In this document: positions 24,399 through 32,023 of the stretch, in pieces
Layout of the letters: the number at the start of each line of letters is the position of its first letter
Numbering within the stretch: the stretch's first letter is position 1
Source: Thermoanaerobaculia bacterium
Lineage (GTDB): Bacteria; Acidobacteriota; Thermoanaerobaculia; Multivoradales; JAGPDF01
Direction: 5' to 3'
DNA length: 32,023 nt
Assembly: GCA_018057705.1 (NCBI GenBank)
Contig: JAGPDF010000052.1
Coordinates: forward strand, 1 to 32,023
The notes under the pieces: model-generated
What the model saw: only the letters and a program-made list of their open reading frames with translations
Databases searched by the model: none
Told to the model about the DNA's origin: nothing
Translations under genes and position numbers: made by a program

Positions 24399-24422
24399 AG
24401 CCGCGGCGCCGGGGAGCAGGTG

Positions 24423-24453
24423 AAAGGACGCGCTGCGGCGCGTCCTTTTTTTT
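24423..24453 (+). terminator. Rho-independent terminator of fdxA
   Basis: An 11-bp perfect stem AAAGGACGCGC / GCGCGTCCTTT closes a UGCG tetraloop (UNCG type, very stable) and runs into eight T residues (24446-24453). It begins 24 bp after the fdxA stop. Confidence 0.95.
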
Positions 24454-24493
24454 GCGCACCTGGAATGAACCGGGCTCTTCCTGGGTTACAAAA

Positions 24494-24514
24494 TATGATC
24501 TTCTTGGACTCAAG
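24494..24514 (+). promoter_or_regulatory. dnaJ-clpB promoter region with a half HAIR-like element
   Basis: TATGAT at 24494-24499 is a good -10 box 41 bp before the co-chaperone start; no clear -35 is seen. ACTCAAG at 24508-24514 equals the right half of the HspR operator HAIR (CTTGAGT-N7-ACTCAAG) and would overlap the transcription start, but the matching left half (TATGATC) keeps only 3 of 7 bases. HspR control is therefore a suggestion, drawn partly from its known role at dnaK/clpB promoters in actinobacteria. Confidence 0.35.
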
Positions 24515-24539
24515 TTAGGGCGCAAGGAGAGGGGGCCGG

Positions 24540-25556
24540 GTGGACTTCAAGGACTACTACAAGGTGCTGGGCGTCTCGCGCGATGCGTCGCAGGAGGAGA
24601 TCCAGAAGGCGTATCGGAAACTGGCGCGCAAGTACCACCCGGACGTGAGCAAGGAGAAGGGCGCCGAGGCCCGTTTCAAAGAGGTTTCGGAGGCCAACGA
24701 GGTCCTGAAAGACCCTGACAAGCGCGCCAAATACGACCAATTCGGCACGACCTGGAAGCAGCGCGAACAGGCCGGCCCACACGCCGGCGGAGCCGGTGGC
24801 TTCGAGGGCTTCGGCGCGGGCGGCGCCGGCTTCGGCGGCGGCGCCTCGGGCTTCTCGGACTTCTTCGAGATGCTCTTCGGCCAGGCCGCTCGGGGCTCGG
24901 CGGGTGGCGCGGGCAGCCCCGGCGGGGCTGCCGGCCCTGGCGGACGCGGCGGTTGGGCCTCCTGGGAGACCGAGGGCCGCGGCGGTTGGGCGCGCCCGGG
25001 AGCGAATCAGGAGGTCGTCCTGACGCTCAGCCTGGAAGAGGCGCTCGCCGGCGGCGTTCGGGAGTTCCAGATCTCCAACGGCACCCCGGGCGAGCCGCGC
25101 CGGATCAAAGTCAACCTGCCGCGCGGCATGCGTCCGGGACAGACCATCCGGGTCGCCGGCAAGGGCGAGGAGGGGCGCTCCGGAGGGGCGCCGGGAGACC
25201 TCTTCCTGAAGGTGGAGCTCCTCCCCCACCCGCGCTTCCGGCTGGAAGGTCGCGATCTCCTCACCAGCCTCGAAGTCACCCCCTGGGAAGCGGTCCTCGG
25301 CGGCGAAGCCGAGATCCGCACCCTGGACGGCCAGGTGCGCGTCCGGGTGCCCGCCGGGACCTCGTCCGGCCGGCGCATCCGGGTGAAGGGTCGCGGCTAC
25401 CCGGCCGGGAGCGGGGCCTCGGGAGCCCACGAGCCCGGGGATCTGTACGCAGAGGTCCGCATCGTCGTCCCGGAAAGCCCCAGTGAAAGGGAGAAGGAGC
25501 TCTTCGCCGAGCTGCGCAGCGCGTCGACGTTTCATCCCCGAGGGGAAGGAGTCTGA
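24540..25556 (+). CDS. CbpA/DnaJ-type co-chaperone (class II J-protein, no zinc finger)
   Basis: A 338-residue J-domain protein that stimulates Hsp70 ATPase and delivers unfolded clients. The J domain is residues 4-70, with the HPD motif (KYHPDVS). A long Gly/Phe- and Gly/Ala-rich linker (about 80-155) follows, then two beta-sandwich substrate-binding domains ([55 protein letters not shown]) and a C-terminal dimer region. There are no CxxCxGxG zinc motifs, so it is CbpA-like and not canonical DnaJ. The GTG start at 24540 is preceded by AAGGAG and a G-rich stretch. ClpB starts 2 bp after its stop, so they form a disaggregation operon working with DnaK. Confidence 0.92.
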   Translation: MDFKDYYKVLGVSRDASQEEIQKAYRKLARKYHPDVSKEKGAEARFKEVSEANEVLKDPDKRAKYDQFGTTWKQREQAGPHAGGAGGFEGFGAGGAGFGGGASGFSDFFEMLFGQAARGSAGGAGSPGGAAGPGGRGGWASWETEGRGGWARPGANQEVVLTLSLEEALAGGVREFQISNGTPGEPRRIKVNLPRGMRPGQTIRVAGKGEEGRSGGAPGDLFLKVELLPHPRFRLEGRDLLTSLEVTPWEAVLGGEAEIRTLDGQVRVRVPAGTSSGRRIRVKGRGYPAGSGASGAHEPGDLYAEVRIVVPESPSEREKELFAELRSASTFHPRGEGV

Positions 25557-25558
25557 GA

Positions 25559-28243
25559 ATGGACTTGAATCGCCTGACCCAGAAGTCCCAGGAAGCCCTG
25601 TCCACCGCGCAAACGCGCGCGGCCGAACGCGGGCATCAGGAGGTCGACGTCGAGCACCTGCTCGCCGCCCTGCTCGCCCAGCCCGAGGGTCTCGTTCCCC
25701 GGCTCTTCTCCCGGCTCGAGCTCGACCCGGCGGCCCTCCTTTCGAGCCTCGAGGCCGAGCTCGCGAGAAAGCCCCAGGTCGCCGGCAGCGGCGTCGAGCC
25801 GGGCAAGATCTACATCACGCAACGCCTGCAGAAGCTCCTTGGCGTCGCGGAGAGCGAAGCCAAACGCCTCAAGGACGAATACGTCTCCGTCGAGCACCTC
25901 GTTCTCGCCATTCTCGACGAGAGCCCGACCGGAGCGGCGCCGAAGCTCCTCAAGCAGTTCGGCGTGACGCGCGAGAAGTTCCTGCAGGCGCTCACCGCCG
26001 TTCGCGGCAGCCAGCGGGTGACCTCCGCCGAGCCGGAGGCCGCCTACGAAGCGCTCGAGAAATACGGCGTCGACCTCGTGAGTCAGGCGCGCGCCGGCAA
26101 GCTCGATCCGGTGATCGGGCGCGATGCCGAGATCCGGCGGGTGATCCGCATCCTGTCGCGCAAGACGAAGAACAACCCGGTGCTGATCGGCGAGCCCGGT
26201 GTCGGCAAGACCGCCATCGTCGAGGGCCTCGCCCAGAGGATCGTGCGCGGCGACGTGCCGGAGTGGCTCCAGGATCGCGTCCTCTTCTCGCTCGACATGG
26301 GGTCGCTCCTCGCGGGCGCCAAGTTCCGCGGCGAGTTCGAAGAGCGCCTGAAAGCGGTGCTGAACGAGATCAAGCAGAGTGAGGGCCGCATCCTCCTCTT
26401 CATCGACGAGCTCCACACCATCGTCGGCGCCGGCAAGACCGAGGGCAGCCCCGACGCCGGAAACCTCCTCAAGCCGATGCTGGCGCGCGGCGAGCTGCAC
26501 TGCATCGGCGCGACCACGCTCGACGAATACCGCAAGAACATCGAGAAGGACGCCGCTCTCGAGCGGCGATTCCAGCCGGTGATGGTCGACGCTCCGAGCG
26601 TCGAGGACACGATCTCGATCCTGCGCGGGCTCAAGGAGCGCTTCGAGATCCATCACGGCGTGAAGATCCAGGACAACGCCCTCGTCGCCGCGGCCACACT
26701 CTCGAACCGTTACATCTCCGATCGTTTCCTGCCCGACAAGGCGATCGACCTGATGGACGAGGCGAGCGCCATGATCCGCACCGAGATCGACTCGATGCCG
26801 CAGGAGCTCGACGAGCTGACGCGCAAGGTCCTGCGCATCGAAATAGAAGAAGCTTCACTGAAGAAGGAGAAGGACAAGGAATCCAAGCGCCGCCTGGAGG
26901 ATCTGCGCAAGGAACTGGGCGACCTCAAGGACCGCCATGGCGAGCTCAAGGCGCAGTGGGACGCCGAGAGAGAAGCGATCGGTAAAGTAAGGAAACTTCG
27001 CGAAGAGATCGAGCAGCTGAAGCAAGGTGTCGAAGCCGCGGAGCGCAGCTACGACCTGAACAAGGCAGCCGAGCTCCGCCATGGGCTCTTGCCTTTACTG
27101 GAAAAAAAGCTTGCGGACGCCGAGACCGCCGGTGTCGGAGCCAGCGGCGGAGCCGGCGCCGGCTCCGCCGGGTCAGCGAAGTTGCGTCTGGTGAGAGAAG
27201 AGGTCACCGATCAGGAGATCGCGGAGATCGTCTCGCGCTGGACCGGCATCCCGGTCACCCGGCTGGTCGAAGGGGAGAAGGAGAAGCTCCTCCGCCTCGA
27301 GGCCATTCTGCACGAGCGCGTCGTCGGCCAGGACGAGGCGGTGCAGGCGGTGGCCGACGCCGTGCTCCGCGCGCGCTCCGGAATCAAGGACCCGCGCCGG
27401 CCGATCGGCTCGTTCCTCTTCCTCGGCCCCACGGGCGTCGGCAAGACCGAGCTCGCCAAGGCCCTGTCGCGGGCGCTCTTCGACAGCGAGGAGAACCTGG
27501 TGCGCATCGACATGTCGGAGTACATGGAGAAGCACACCGTCTCGCGGCTGATCGGCGCCCCCCCCGGCTACGTCGGCTACGAGGAGGGTGGTCAGCTCAC
27601 CGAAGCGGTGCGGCGGCGACCCTACTGCGTCATCCTGTTCGACGAGGTCGAGAAGGCCCATCACGACGTCTTCAACGTGCTCCTCCAGCTGCTCGACGAC
27701 GGTCGCCTGACGGACGCCCAGGGGCGCACGGTGGACTTCAAGAACACGGTGGTCATTCTGACCTCGAACATCGGCTCGCAGTTCCTCGTCGAGGGGGTCA
27801 CCGATCGCGGCGAGATCCGCGAGGCGGCTCGCGACGCGGTCATGAAGGAGCTGCGCCAGCACTTCCGGCCGGAGTTCCTGAACCGGCTCGACGACACCGT
27901 GCTCTTCCGGCCGCTCACCCTGCCGGAGATCGAGCGCATTGTCGACCTGTTGACGACCGAGCTCCGCAATCGCCTCGCCGAGCGCCAGGTCGGTCTCGAG
28001 CTCACTGCGGAAGCGCGTGAGCTCGTCGCCCGCTCCGGCTACGACCCGGTCTACGGCGCCCGCCCGCTGAAGCGCTTCCTGCAGAAGCAGCTCGAGAGCC
28101 GCATCGCCCGTGCCCTGATCGCCGGCGAGGCCGTCGCGGGCACCGTCGTCCGGGTCGGAGTGGTTCCGCGAACGGGCGATGCGCTCGAGGTCGAGATCGT
28201 CCCGGCGCCGGAGCGCGCCGAGGCGACTCTTGCGGCAGGCTAG
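25559..28243 (+). CDS. clpB: ATP-dependent disaggregase ClpB
   Basis: An 894-residue Hsp100 protein that threads aggregated proteins through a hexamer together with DnaK/DnaJ. The N-domain (1-150) has two Clp-N repeats. AAA1 carries Walker A GEPGVGKT (near 210), Walker B LLFIDELH and the arginine-finger region ALERRFQPV. The M-domain coiled coil (about 410-520) is present, as needed for the DnaK link and absent from ClpA/ClpC-only types. AAA2 has GPTGVGKT (near 623), [11 protein letters not shown] and the sensor segment [12 protein letters not shown]. It is longer than the usual 850-870 residues, mainly from a Gly/Ala/Ser-rich insert (about 523-540) between the M-domain and AAA2. The ATG follows GGAG within the end of the preceding gene. 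Confidence 0.97.
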   Translation: MDLNRLTQKSQEALSTAQTRAAERGHQEVDVEHLLAALLAQPEGLVPRLFSRLELDPAALLSSLEAELARKPQVAGSGVEPGKIYITQRLQKLLGVAESEAKRLKDEYVSVEHLVLAILDESPTGAAPKLLKQFGVTREKFLQALTAVRGSQRVTSAEPEAAYEALEKYGVDLVSQARAGKLDPVIGRDAEIRRVIRILSRKTKNNPVLIGEPGVGKTAIVEGLAQRIVRGDVPEWLQDRVLFSLDMGSLLAGAKFRGEFEERLKAVLNEIKQSEGRILLFIDELHTIVGAGKTEGSPDAGNLLKPMLARGELHCIGATTLDEYRKNIEKDAALERRFQPVMVDAPSVEDTISILRGLKERFEIHHGVKIQDNALVAAATLSNRYISDRFLPDKAIDLMDEASAMIRTEIDSMPQELDELTRKVLRIEIEEASLKKEKDKESKRRLEDLRKELGDLKDRHGELKAQWDAEREAIGKVRKLREEIEQLKQGVEAAERSYDLNKAAELRHGLLPLLEKKLADAETAGVGASGGAGAGSAGSAKLRLVREEVTDQEIAEIVSRWTGIPVTRLVEGEKEKLLRLEAILHERVVGQDEAVQAVADAVLRARSGIKDPRRPIGSFLFLGPTGVGKTELAKALSRALFDSEENLVRIDMSEYMEKHTVSRLIGAPPGYVGYEEGGQLTEAVRRRPYCVILFDEVEKAHHDVFNVLLQLLDDGRLTDAQGRTVDFKNTVVILTSNIGSQFLVEGVTDRGEIREAARDAVMKELRQHFRPEFLNRLDDTVLFRPLTLPEIERIVDLLTTELRNRLAERQVGLELTAEARELVARSGYDPVYGARPLKRFLQKQLESRIARALIAGEAVAGTVVRVGVVPRTGDALEVEIVPAPERAEATLAAG

Positions 28244-28279
28244 ACTCCCGGGAGACCCGCTCTCCATGAGGAGCCCGCC

Positions 28280-30421
28280 GTGCACCAGGCAACGCGCCCC
28301 GCCCTGCCGACAACGCTGATCACGATGCTCGCGCTGCTTGCCGGGCCCCTCGCGGCGGCCGCCGCAGGCGCACCTTCCCCGGCGGCGGCGGTCGGCGAGG
28401 TGCCCAATCCTCTGGCAGAGGTCTATCGCGCGCTCGAACAGCCGGCCGTTGGCGGGGCGTTCGAACTGGCTGGCGGCGTCCTGCGGATCGGGCGGGCGGA
28501 GTTCCGCACCGGACCAGGAGCGCGCGCCCGGCCGCTCATCGCCGCAGGCCGCGTCTGTGGGATCTGGATCGAAGGCACCACCACCCTCTCTTACCGCATC
28601 GAAGACCCGTTCTCGATCCCGCTCGCGCGGCGAAATCTCAAGCACTCGCCGGCACTCGTCGCGCGCCCCGATGGGGCGGCCGTCGTCCTCACCCTGCCGC
28701 TTCTCGGAGTAGCGGCCTGGGGCGCTGACCCGGCACTCGCCGACCTCAGCCCGGAGATCGATCCGGGGGCGCGCCTCCCCTCCTGGCTCACCGAGATCCT
28801 CGCGGCAAAACTCGGCGCCAATCCGGCTTCGGACAGCCTGGTCTCGGATCGCAACGGCGACCCGGGTTACCGCTGGGCCGCGCTGCGCGGCCAGGGCGAC
28901 GACTACCTCTTCGACTTCGATCCCCGCCGCCCGGTACGCCTCGAGAGCCTCGCCCGACTACGGCGGATCGACAAGGACGTCCGGATCTACGGCGGACGCT
29001 GGACATGGGAGGAGATCGTCGCGCAACCGATCGACTCGAAGTGGTGGGATCCGCGGCCGCTCGACGTCGTGTCGGTGGCAACCGAGGTCGAGCTGGTGAA
29101 CGACCGCGCCGACCACGCCACGATCCAGACGCGGGTGCAGGTCCAGGCGCTGCGCGCGGGTATCCGGGTGCTTCCCTTCTCGCTCCTGCAGGACTTCAGC
29201 GACTCCGACGGCCATGCCCGCCGGCTCGCCCTCGAGTCGGTGCGGGTCGACGGCGCGCCGGCGCTCTACGTCCAGGATGAAGGGACCCTGCTCGTGGAGC
29301 TCCCGCAACCGCTGGCGCTCCACCAGACCGCGACGCTCGAGATCCGCACTCAGGGCGACGTCCTGGATCGTCCGGAAAGCAACAGCTACTGGATACTGCG
29401 CACCCAGGCCTGGTACCCGAAGCTCGCGGGAGTCGGCGGCGAGTACTCGACCTTCAAAATGAGCGTCGAGTCCGCCGCGCCGTTCGTGCCGTTCGCTTCG
29501 GGCGAGGTCCTGAAACGCGAGAAGACCGCGACCGGCGAGCGCGTCACGACCTCGGTCGGCGTGCCCGCGCAATGGGCGGTCGCGATCGCCGGCAAGTACG
29601 AGACCTTTTCGCGCGAGCTCGACGGCCTGCGCGTGCACGTCTCGACCTACGCCGCCCAGAGGTCGGTCGAGGCCGAGCGCCTCTCCGGAATCATCTTCGG
29701 CATCCGCGCTTGCATGGAGCACTGGTTGGGCGTTCCGTTCCCGTTCCAGGATCTCCAGGTCGTGGAGATCAAGGACTGGGGTTGGGGACAGGCGCCCCCC
29801 GGCGTCATCTTCATCACCCAGGAGGCCTTCATGACTCCGGCACGCTCCCAGGGGGACGACGAAGCCGCGGTCATGGCCGCCTGGTACACCCGGGGCGTCA
29901 ACGAACGGATCGCGCACGAGGTCGCCCATAGCTGGTTTCCGCATGTCGCCAAGGTCTACCGCGACGAGGAGAACTGGCTCTCCGAGAGCCTCGCCGATTA
30001 CACCTCGGCGGAATGCCTGCTGCGCACCATGAAGGACAAGAAGCAGGGCGAGTACTTGTTCCATCGCCAGCTCTCCGACTGGAAGTCCCAGTCGAAGGAG
30101 ATCGGCGACGGCGGCAGTATTTTCCTGGCACCCCACATCTCCGGCGAGAAGGACTCGGATGCCTATGCCGTGCGCCACCTCTGGTACGCCAAGGGGCCGC
30201 TCGTCCTGCACGCGCTCCGCCAGGAGCTGCATCGCCAGGAGGGCGAAGCAAAGGGCGAGAAGGACTTCATGGCATGGCTGCGGGCCTACGCCCAGAACTT
30301 CAAGTTCAAGACGGGCGAGACCCGCCACCTCGTCGGAATTCTCAATCAGATCACCGGCAAGGACTGGCAGCCCTGGTTCGAAAGTTACGTTTACGGCACC
30401 GAGACGCCAAAGGTGAAGTGA
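28280..30421 (+). CDS. Secreted M1-family-like metallopeptidase
   Basis: A 713-residue protein with an N-terminal signal peptide (LITMLALLAGPLAAAAAG). The zinc site is complete: H546-E547-x-x-H550 with E569 after the gluzincin spacing (HEVAHSW...NWLSESLADY). The downstream Y-A-K-G-P-L-V-L-H-A-L-R segment matches the substrate-tyrosine region of M1 enzymes. The exopeptidase GAMEN motif is replaced by WGQAPPG, so a plain aminopeptidase specificity is doubtful. The first ~270 residues are a beta-rich region not typical of M1 cores. The GTG at 28280 has GAGGAG 6 nt upstream and gives the signal peptide. It follows clpB by 36 bp and is convergent with the lipoprotein gene (36 bp). Confidence 0.85.
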   Translation: MHQATRPALPTTLITMLALLAGPLAAAAAGAPSPAAAVGEVPNPLAEVYRALEQPAVGGAFELAGGVLRIGRAEFRTGPGARARPLIAAGRVCGIWIEGTTTLSYRIEDPFSIPLARRNLKHSPALVARPDGAAVVLTLPLLGVAAWGADPALADLSPEIDPGARLPSWLTEILAAKLGANPASDSLVSDRNGDPGYRWAALRGQGDDYLFDFDPRRPVRLESLARLRRIDKDVRIYGGRWTWEEIVAQPIDSKWWDPRPLDVVSVATEVELVNDRADHATIQTRVQVQALRAGIRVLPFSLLQDFSDSDGHARRLALESVRVDGAPALYVQDEGTLLVELPQPLALHQTATLEIRTQGDVLDRPESNSYWILRTQAWYPKLAGVGGEYSTFKMSVESAAPFVPFASGEVLKREKTATGERVTTSVGVPAQWAVAIAGKYETFSRELDGLRVHVSTYAAQRSVEAERLSGIIFGIRACMEHWLGVPFPFQDLQVVEIKDWGWGQAPPGVIFITQEAFMTPARSQGDDEAAVMAAWYTRGVNERIAHEVAHSWFPHVAKVYRDEENWLSESLADYTSAECLLRTMKDKKQGEYLFHRQLSDWKSQSKEIGDGGSIFLAPHISGEKDSDAYAVRHLWYAKGPLVLHALRQELHRQEGEAKGEKDFMAWLRAYAQNFKFKTGETRHLVGILNQITGKDWQPWFESYVYGTETPKVK

Positions 30422-30457
30422 GGTCGCTGCGGATCGGGATCGGGCGAAAAGGTCCGG

Positions 30458-31732
30458 CTAGCGCCAGCCGCCGACCAGGATCTCGAGGCCGAGGCCGACG
30501 GTGAGCGAGCCCTCGCGGTCGTCTTCGAGCTCGAAGCGCGGCCAGCTGTAGCCGAGAACGACCTCTCCCGCGAGCCAGTCGCGATGCATCAGCGGCTGAC
30601 GATAGACCCCGCGGACGCCCCACTCCTTGAGAGGAACCTCGTGCGAGGACTCGCCGCGGATGAACACCTCGTAGGCGAGCGCCCTGCCGACCGGATTCAG
30701 GCTCTGGTAGAGCAGCATGGCCGAGCGCCATTCGAGGCCGTCGGTCGCTTCCGAGATCGTCCCGATGTTGCCCCAGCGCAGGAGCATGGTGCGCTTGACC
30801 ACATGGTCGAAGTCCAGGCTCGTCGTGCTGCCGAAGCCATCGCGATTGGTCCAGAAGACGGTCTCGCGGAAGTGCCAGAGGTTGCGGTCGTTGATGAGCC
30901 AGTTTCGCCGGTGGCGGCCCTGAACGAAGATCTCCGGCTCGGATCCGAGCTTGCCGCCCACCCGGAAGTCGGTGCGCTGCTGGTAGGTTCCCGGCAGCGA
31001 GTAGCCGAGCCCGGCGAGCCAGCGGTTCTCGTCCGCGAAGTCGAGAAACTGCGAGCGCAGGGCGAGCCCCTCGGTGCGGTCGCGGATGAAGTCGTTCGGC
31101 TCGTCCCGGCCGATGAAGGCGTTCCACTTGCGGTCGAGGTTCGGAAAATCGAAGCGCACATTGCCGCGCACGCGGAACTTCGTGCCCTCGTAGTCGGAGT
31201 TCAGCCCGGAGATCTCGAGCCGGCCGCTGACGCCCCGCGCCGAGGCGATCGTGGCTTCGTTGCGCTCCCCGAAAAGCCCATCGAACCAGAGCGCTGCGCC
31301 GCAGAGCGTCTCGTAGAGCTTGCGGTGGGCCTCGTCGATGAGCTCTTCGTCCACGCCCCCCTTCTGCCGGCAGATGCTGCGCCCGACGCCCTTCTTCCTG
31401 CCTCTCCCTGTCTTCGTCTCCGCCACGGCTTCCGCCGCGTTCCCGGCGGCGGACGCAGCCGGATTCGGATCCGCCGCCTCCCCGGGTTCGATCTCCGCCG
31501 GCGACCCATCTGTCGCCGGGGGGGCGTTCCCCTCGGCCTGAGACGCCGCGGGAGAGGCTCCCGGCCCCGCTCCCGGTGCTTCGACCGGCTCGGCTCCGGC
31601 GCTCGCGCCTGCAACCTCGGCGCTCGGCGGCGTCCGTGGGGAGCGCCCACCCGCAGCACAACCGGCCAGGCCGAGGAGAACGAACCCCGACACCAGCACG
31701 ACTGCGGCCTTCTGCGTCCGGACAGGCTTCAT
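30458..31732 (-). CDS. Lipoprotein with predicted outer-membrane barrel-like domain
   Basis: I do not recognise a named family. The 424-residue product has a lipoprotein signal with lipobox LAGC (C25), then about 80 residues rich in Ala, Pro, Glu and Gly, then a basic patch (GRGRKKG) and a helical segment (EELIDEAHRKLYETLCGAALWFD). From residue ~165 it alternates polar and hydrophobic residues with aromatic pairs and tight turns (KFRVRGNVRFDFPN, EIFVQGRHRRNW, LAGEVVLGYSW), like beta-barrel strands. It ends in an aromatic-rich strand (GLGLEILVGGW), as outer-membrane proteins often do. The ATG at 31732 lacks a clear ribosome site but fits the lipoprotein signal. Function unknown. Confidence 0.72.
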   Translation of the reverse strand: MKPVRTQKAAVVLVSGFVLLGLAGCAAGGRSPRTPPSAEVAGASAGAEPVEAPGAGPGASPAASQAEGNAPPATDGSPAEIEPGEAADPNPAASAAGNAAEAVAETKTGRGRKKGVGRSICRQKGGVDEELIDEAHRKLYETLCGAALWFDGLFGERNEATIASARGVSGRLEISGLNSDYEGTKFRVRGNVRFDFPNLDRKWNAFIGRDEPNDFIRDRTEGLALRSQFLDFADENRWLAGLGYSLPGTYQQRTDFRVGGKLGSEPEIFVQGRHRRNWLINDRNLWHFRETVFWTNRDGFGSTTSLDFDHVVKRTMLLRWGNIGTISEATDGLEWRSAMLLYQSLNPVGRALAYEVFIRGESSHEVPLKEWGVRGVYRQPLMHRDWLAGEVVLGYSWPRFELEDDREGSLTVGLGLEILVGGWR

Positions 31733-31847
31733 GTCAAGGAAAGATTACCAGTCCCCTGCGGGAAAAGATCTCCGTAGAAAGGTGCGGTAAAGTACTCAAC
31801 AACGTCTCGCCGTCCTTCGAAGGCCTTTCCCTGAGGAGCAAAGTCCC

Positions 31848-32023
31848 ATGCACCGCCGATCGCTTCGGTTTGGTATTCCCGCGACTCTCGTCACCCTCTT
31901 CCTCACCCATCCACCCGCCGCCGCCAAGCGCCTCGGCGGTGTCTTCACCGCGGTCAAGGACGCCAACGTCGTCATCCTCGACTATGGCGAAGGCAGCTAC
32001 GACGTCCGCCTCTACGGCACCGA
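31848..32023 (+). CDS. Secreted protein, 5' part only (runs off the window)
   Basis: The ATG at 31848 is preceded by TGAGGAG (31832-31838). The 58 visible codons encode a signal peptide (RRSLRFGIPATLVTLFLTHPPAAA) followed by GGVFTAVKDANVVILD and YDVRLYGT. The strand pattern V-x-A-V-x-D-x-x-x-V-x-L...V-R-L-x-G resembles the start of a staphylococcal-nuclease/OB fold, although the usual DGD is DAN here, so catalysis is doubtful. The end of the gene is outside the window. It is divergent from the lipoprotein gene (115 bp). Confidence 0.7.
   Translation, partial: MHRRSLRFGIPATLVTLFLTHPPAAAKRLGGVFTAVKDANVVILDYGEGSYDVRLYGT

Noticed and set aside
28244-28262. CTCCCGGGAG palindrome after clpB as terminator
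   Set aside because: It has no loop and no T tract, and the next gene's ribosome site follows closely.

Overview
The window comes from a high-GC bacterium with mostly diderm features: a lipoprotein with a barrel-like domain, several Sec signal peptides, a 7Fe ferredoxin and storage-lipid genes. A very large exported RHS/YD protein beside house-keeping genes, and the exported-protein motif ADGFESGN, would fit an Acidobacteriota (Thermoanaerobaculia-like) genome. That placement is inference, because no 16S or other marker lies here.

Layout. 1-1.5 kb: tRNA-Lys(UUU) and purA, both on the minus strand. 1.7-6.7 kb, plus strand: a secreted YtcJ-type amidohydrolase, then a likely operon of a class I-like HMG-CoA reductase with an extra N-terminal domain and an ABC1/UbiB-family kinase-like protein. 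6.7-18.4 kb is the accessory region, all on the minus strand. It begins (in transcription order) with a ~2040-residue exported protein holding a carboxypeptidase-regulatory-like domain, a six-blade NHL propeller, a YD/RHS shell and a variable C-terminus. A probable immunity gene, an HExxH protein and a second N-terminally truncated (orphan) RHS copy with a different C-terminus follow. After that come a membrane protein that could be its immunity partner, a broken IS66 element, and the tail of what looks like a paralogue of that membrane protein. The two RHS copies share a 1.6 kb direct repeat that includes a 720 bp tract I read as identical.

18.7-23.9 kb is a lipid-storage neighbourhood: a wax ester synthase/diacylglycerol acyltransferase, a methyltransferase, and a minus-strand operon phaR - phasin - PhaF-like phasin - patatin. 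The phaR promoter (TTGACA-17-TATAAA) carries three 15 bp palindromes spaced 30-31 bp, which look like PhaR operators. 24.1-28.2 kb, plus strand: a 7Fe ferredoxin (fdxA) ending in a strong terminator, then a heat-shock pair, a CbpA/DnaJ-type co-chaperone and clpB, 2 bp apart. 28.3-32.0 kb: a secreted M1-like metallopeptidase, a convergent lipoprotein with a barrel-like C-terminus, and the first 58 codons of another secreted protein.

The most interesting system is the RHS locus. It reads as a teneurin-like polymorphic toxin gene with a silent alternative C-terminal cassette, paired immunity candidates and signs of gene conversion in the shared core. No toxin activity can be assigned from the sequence alone.
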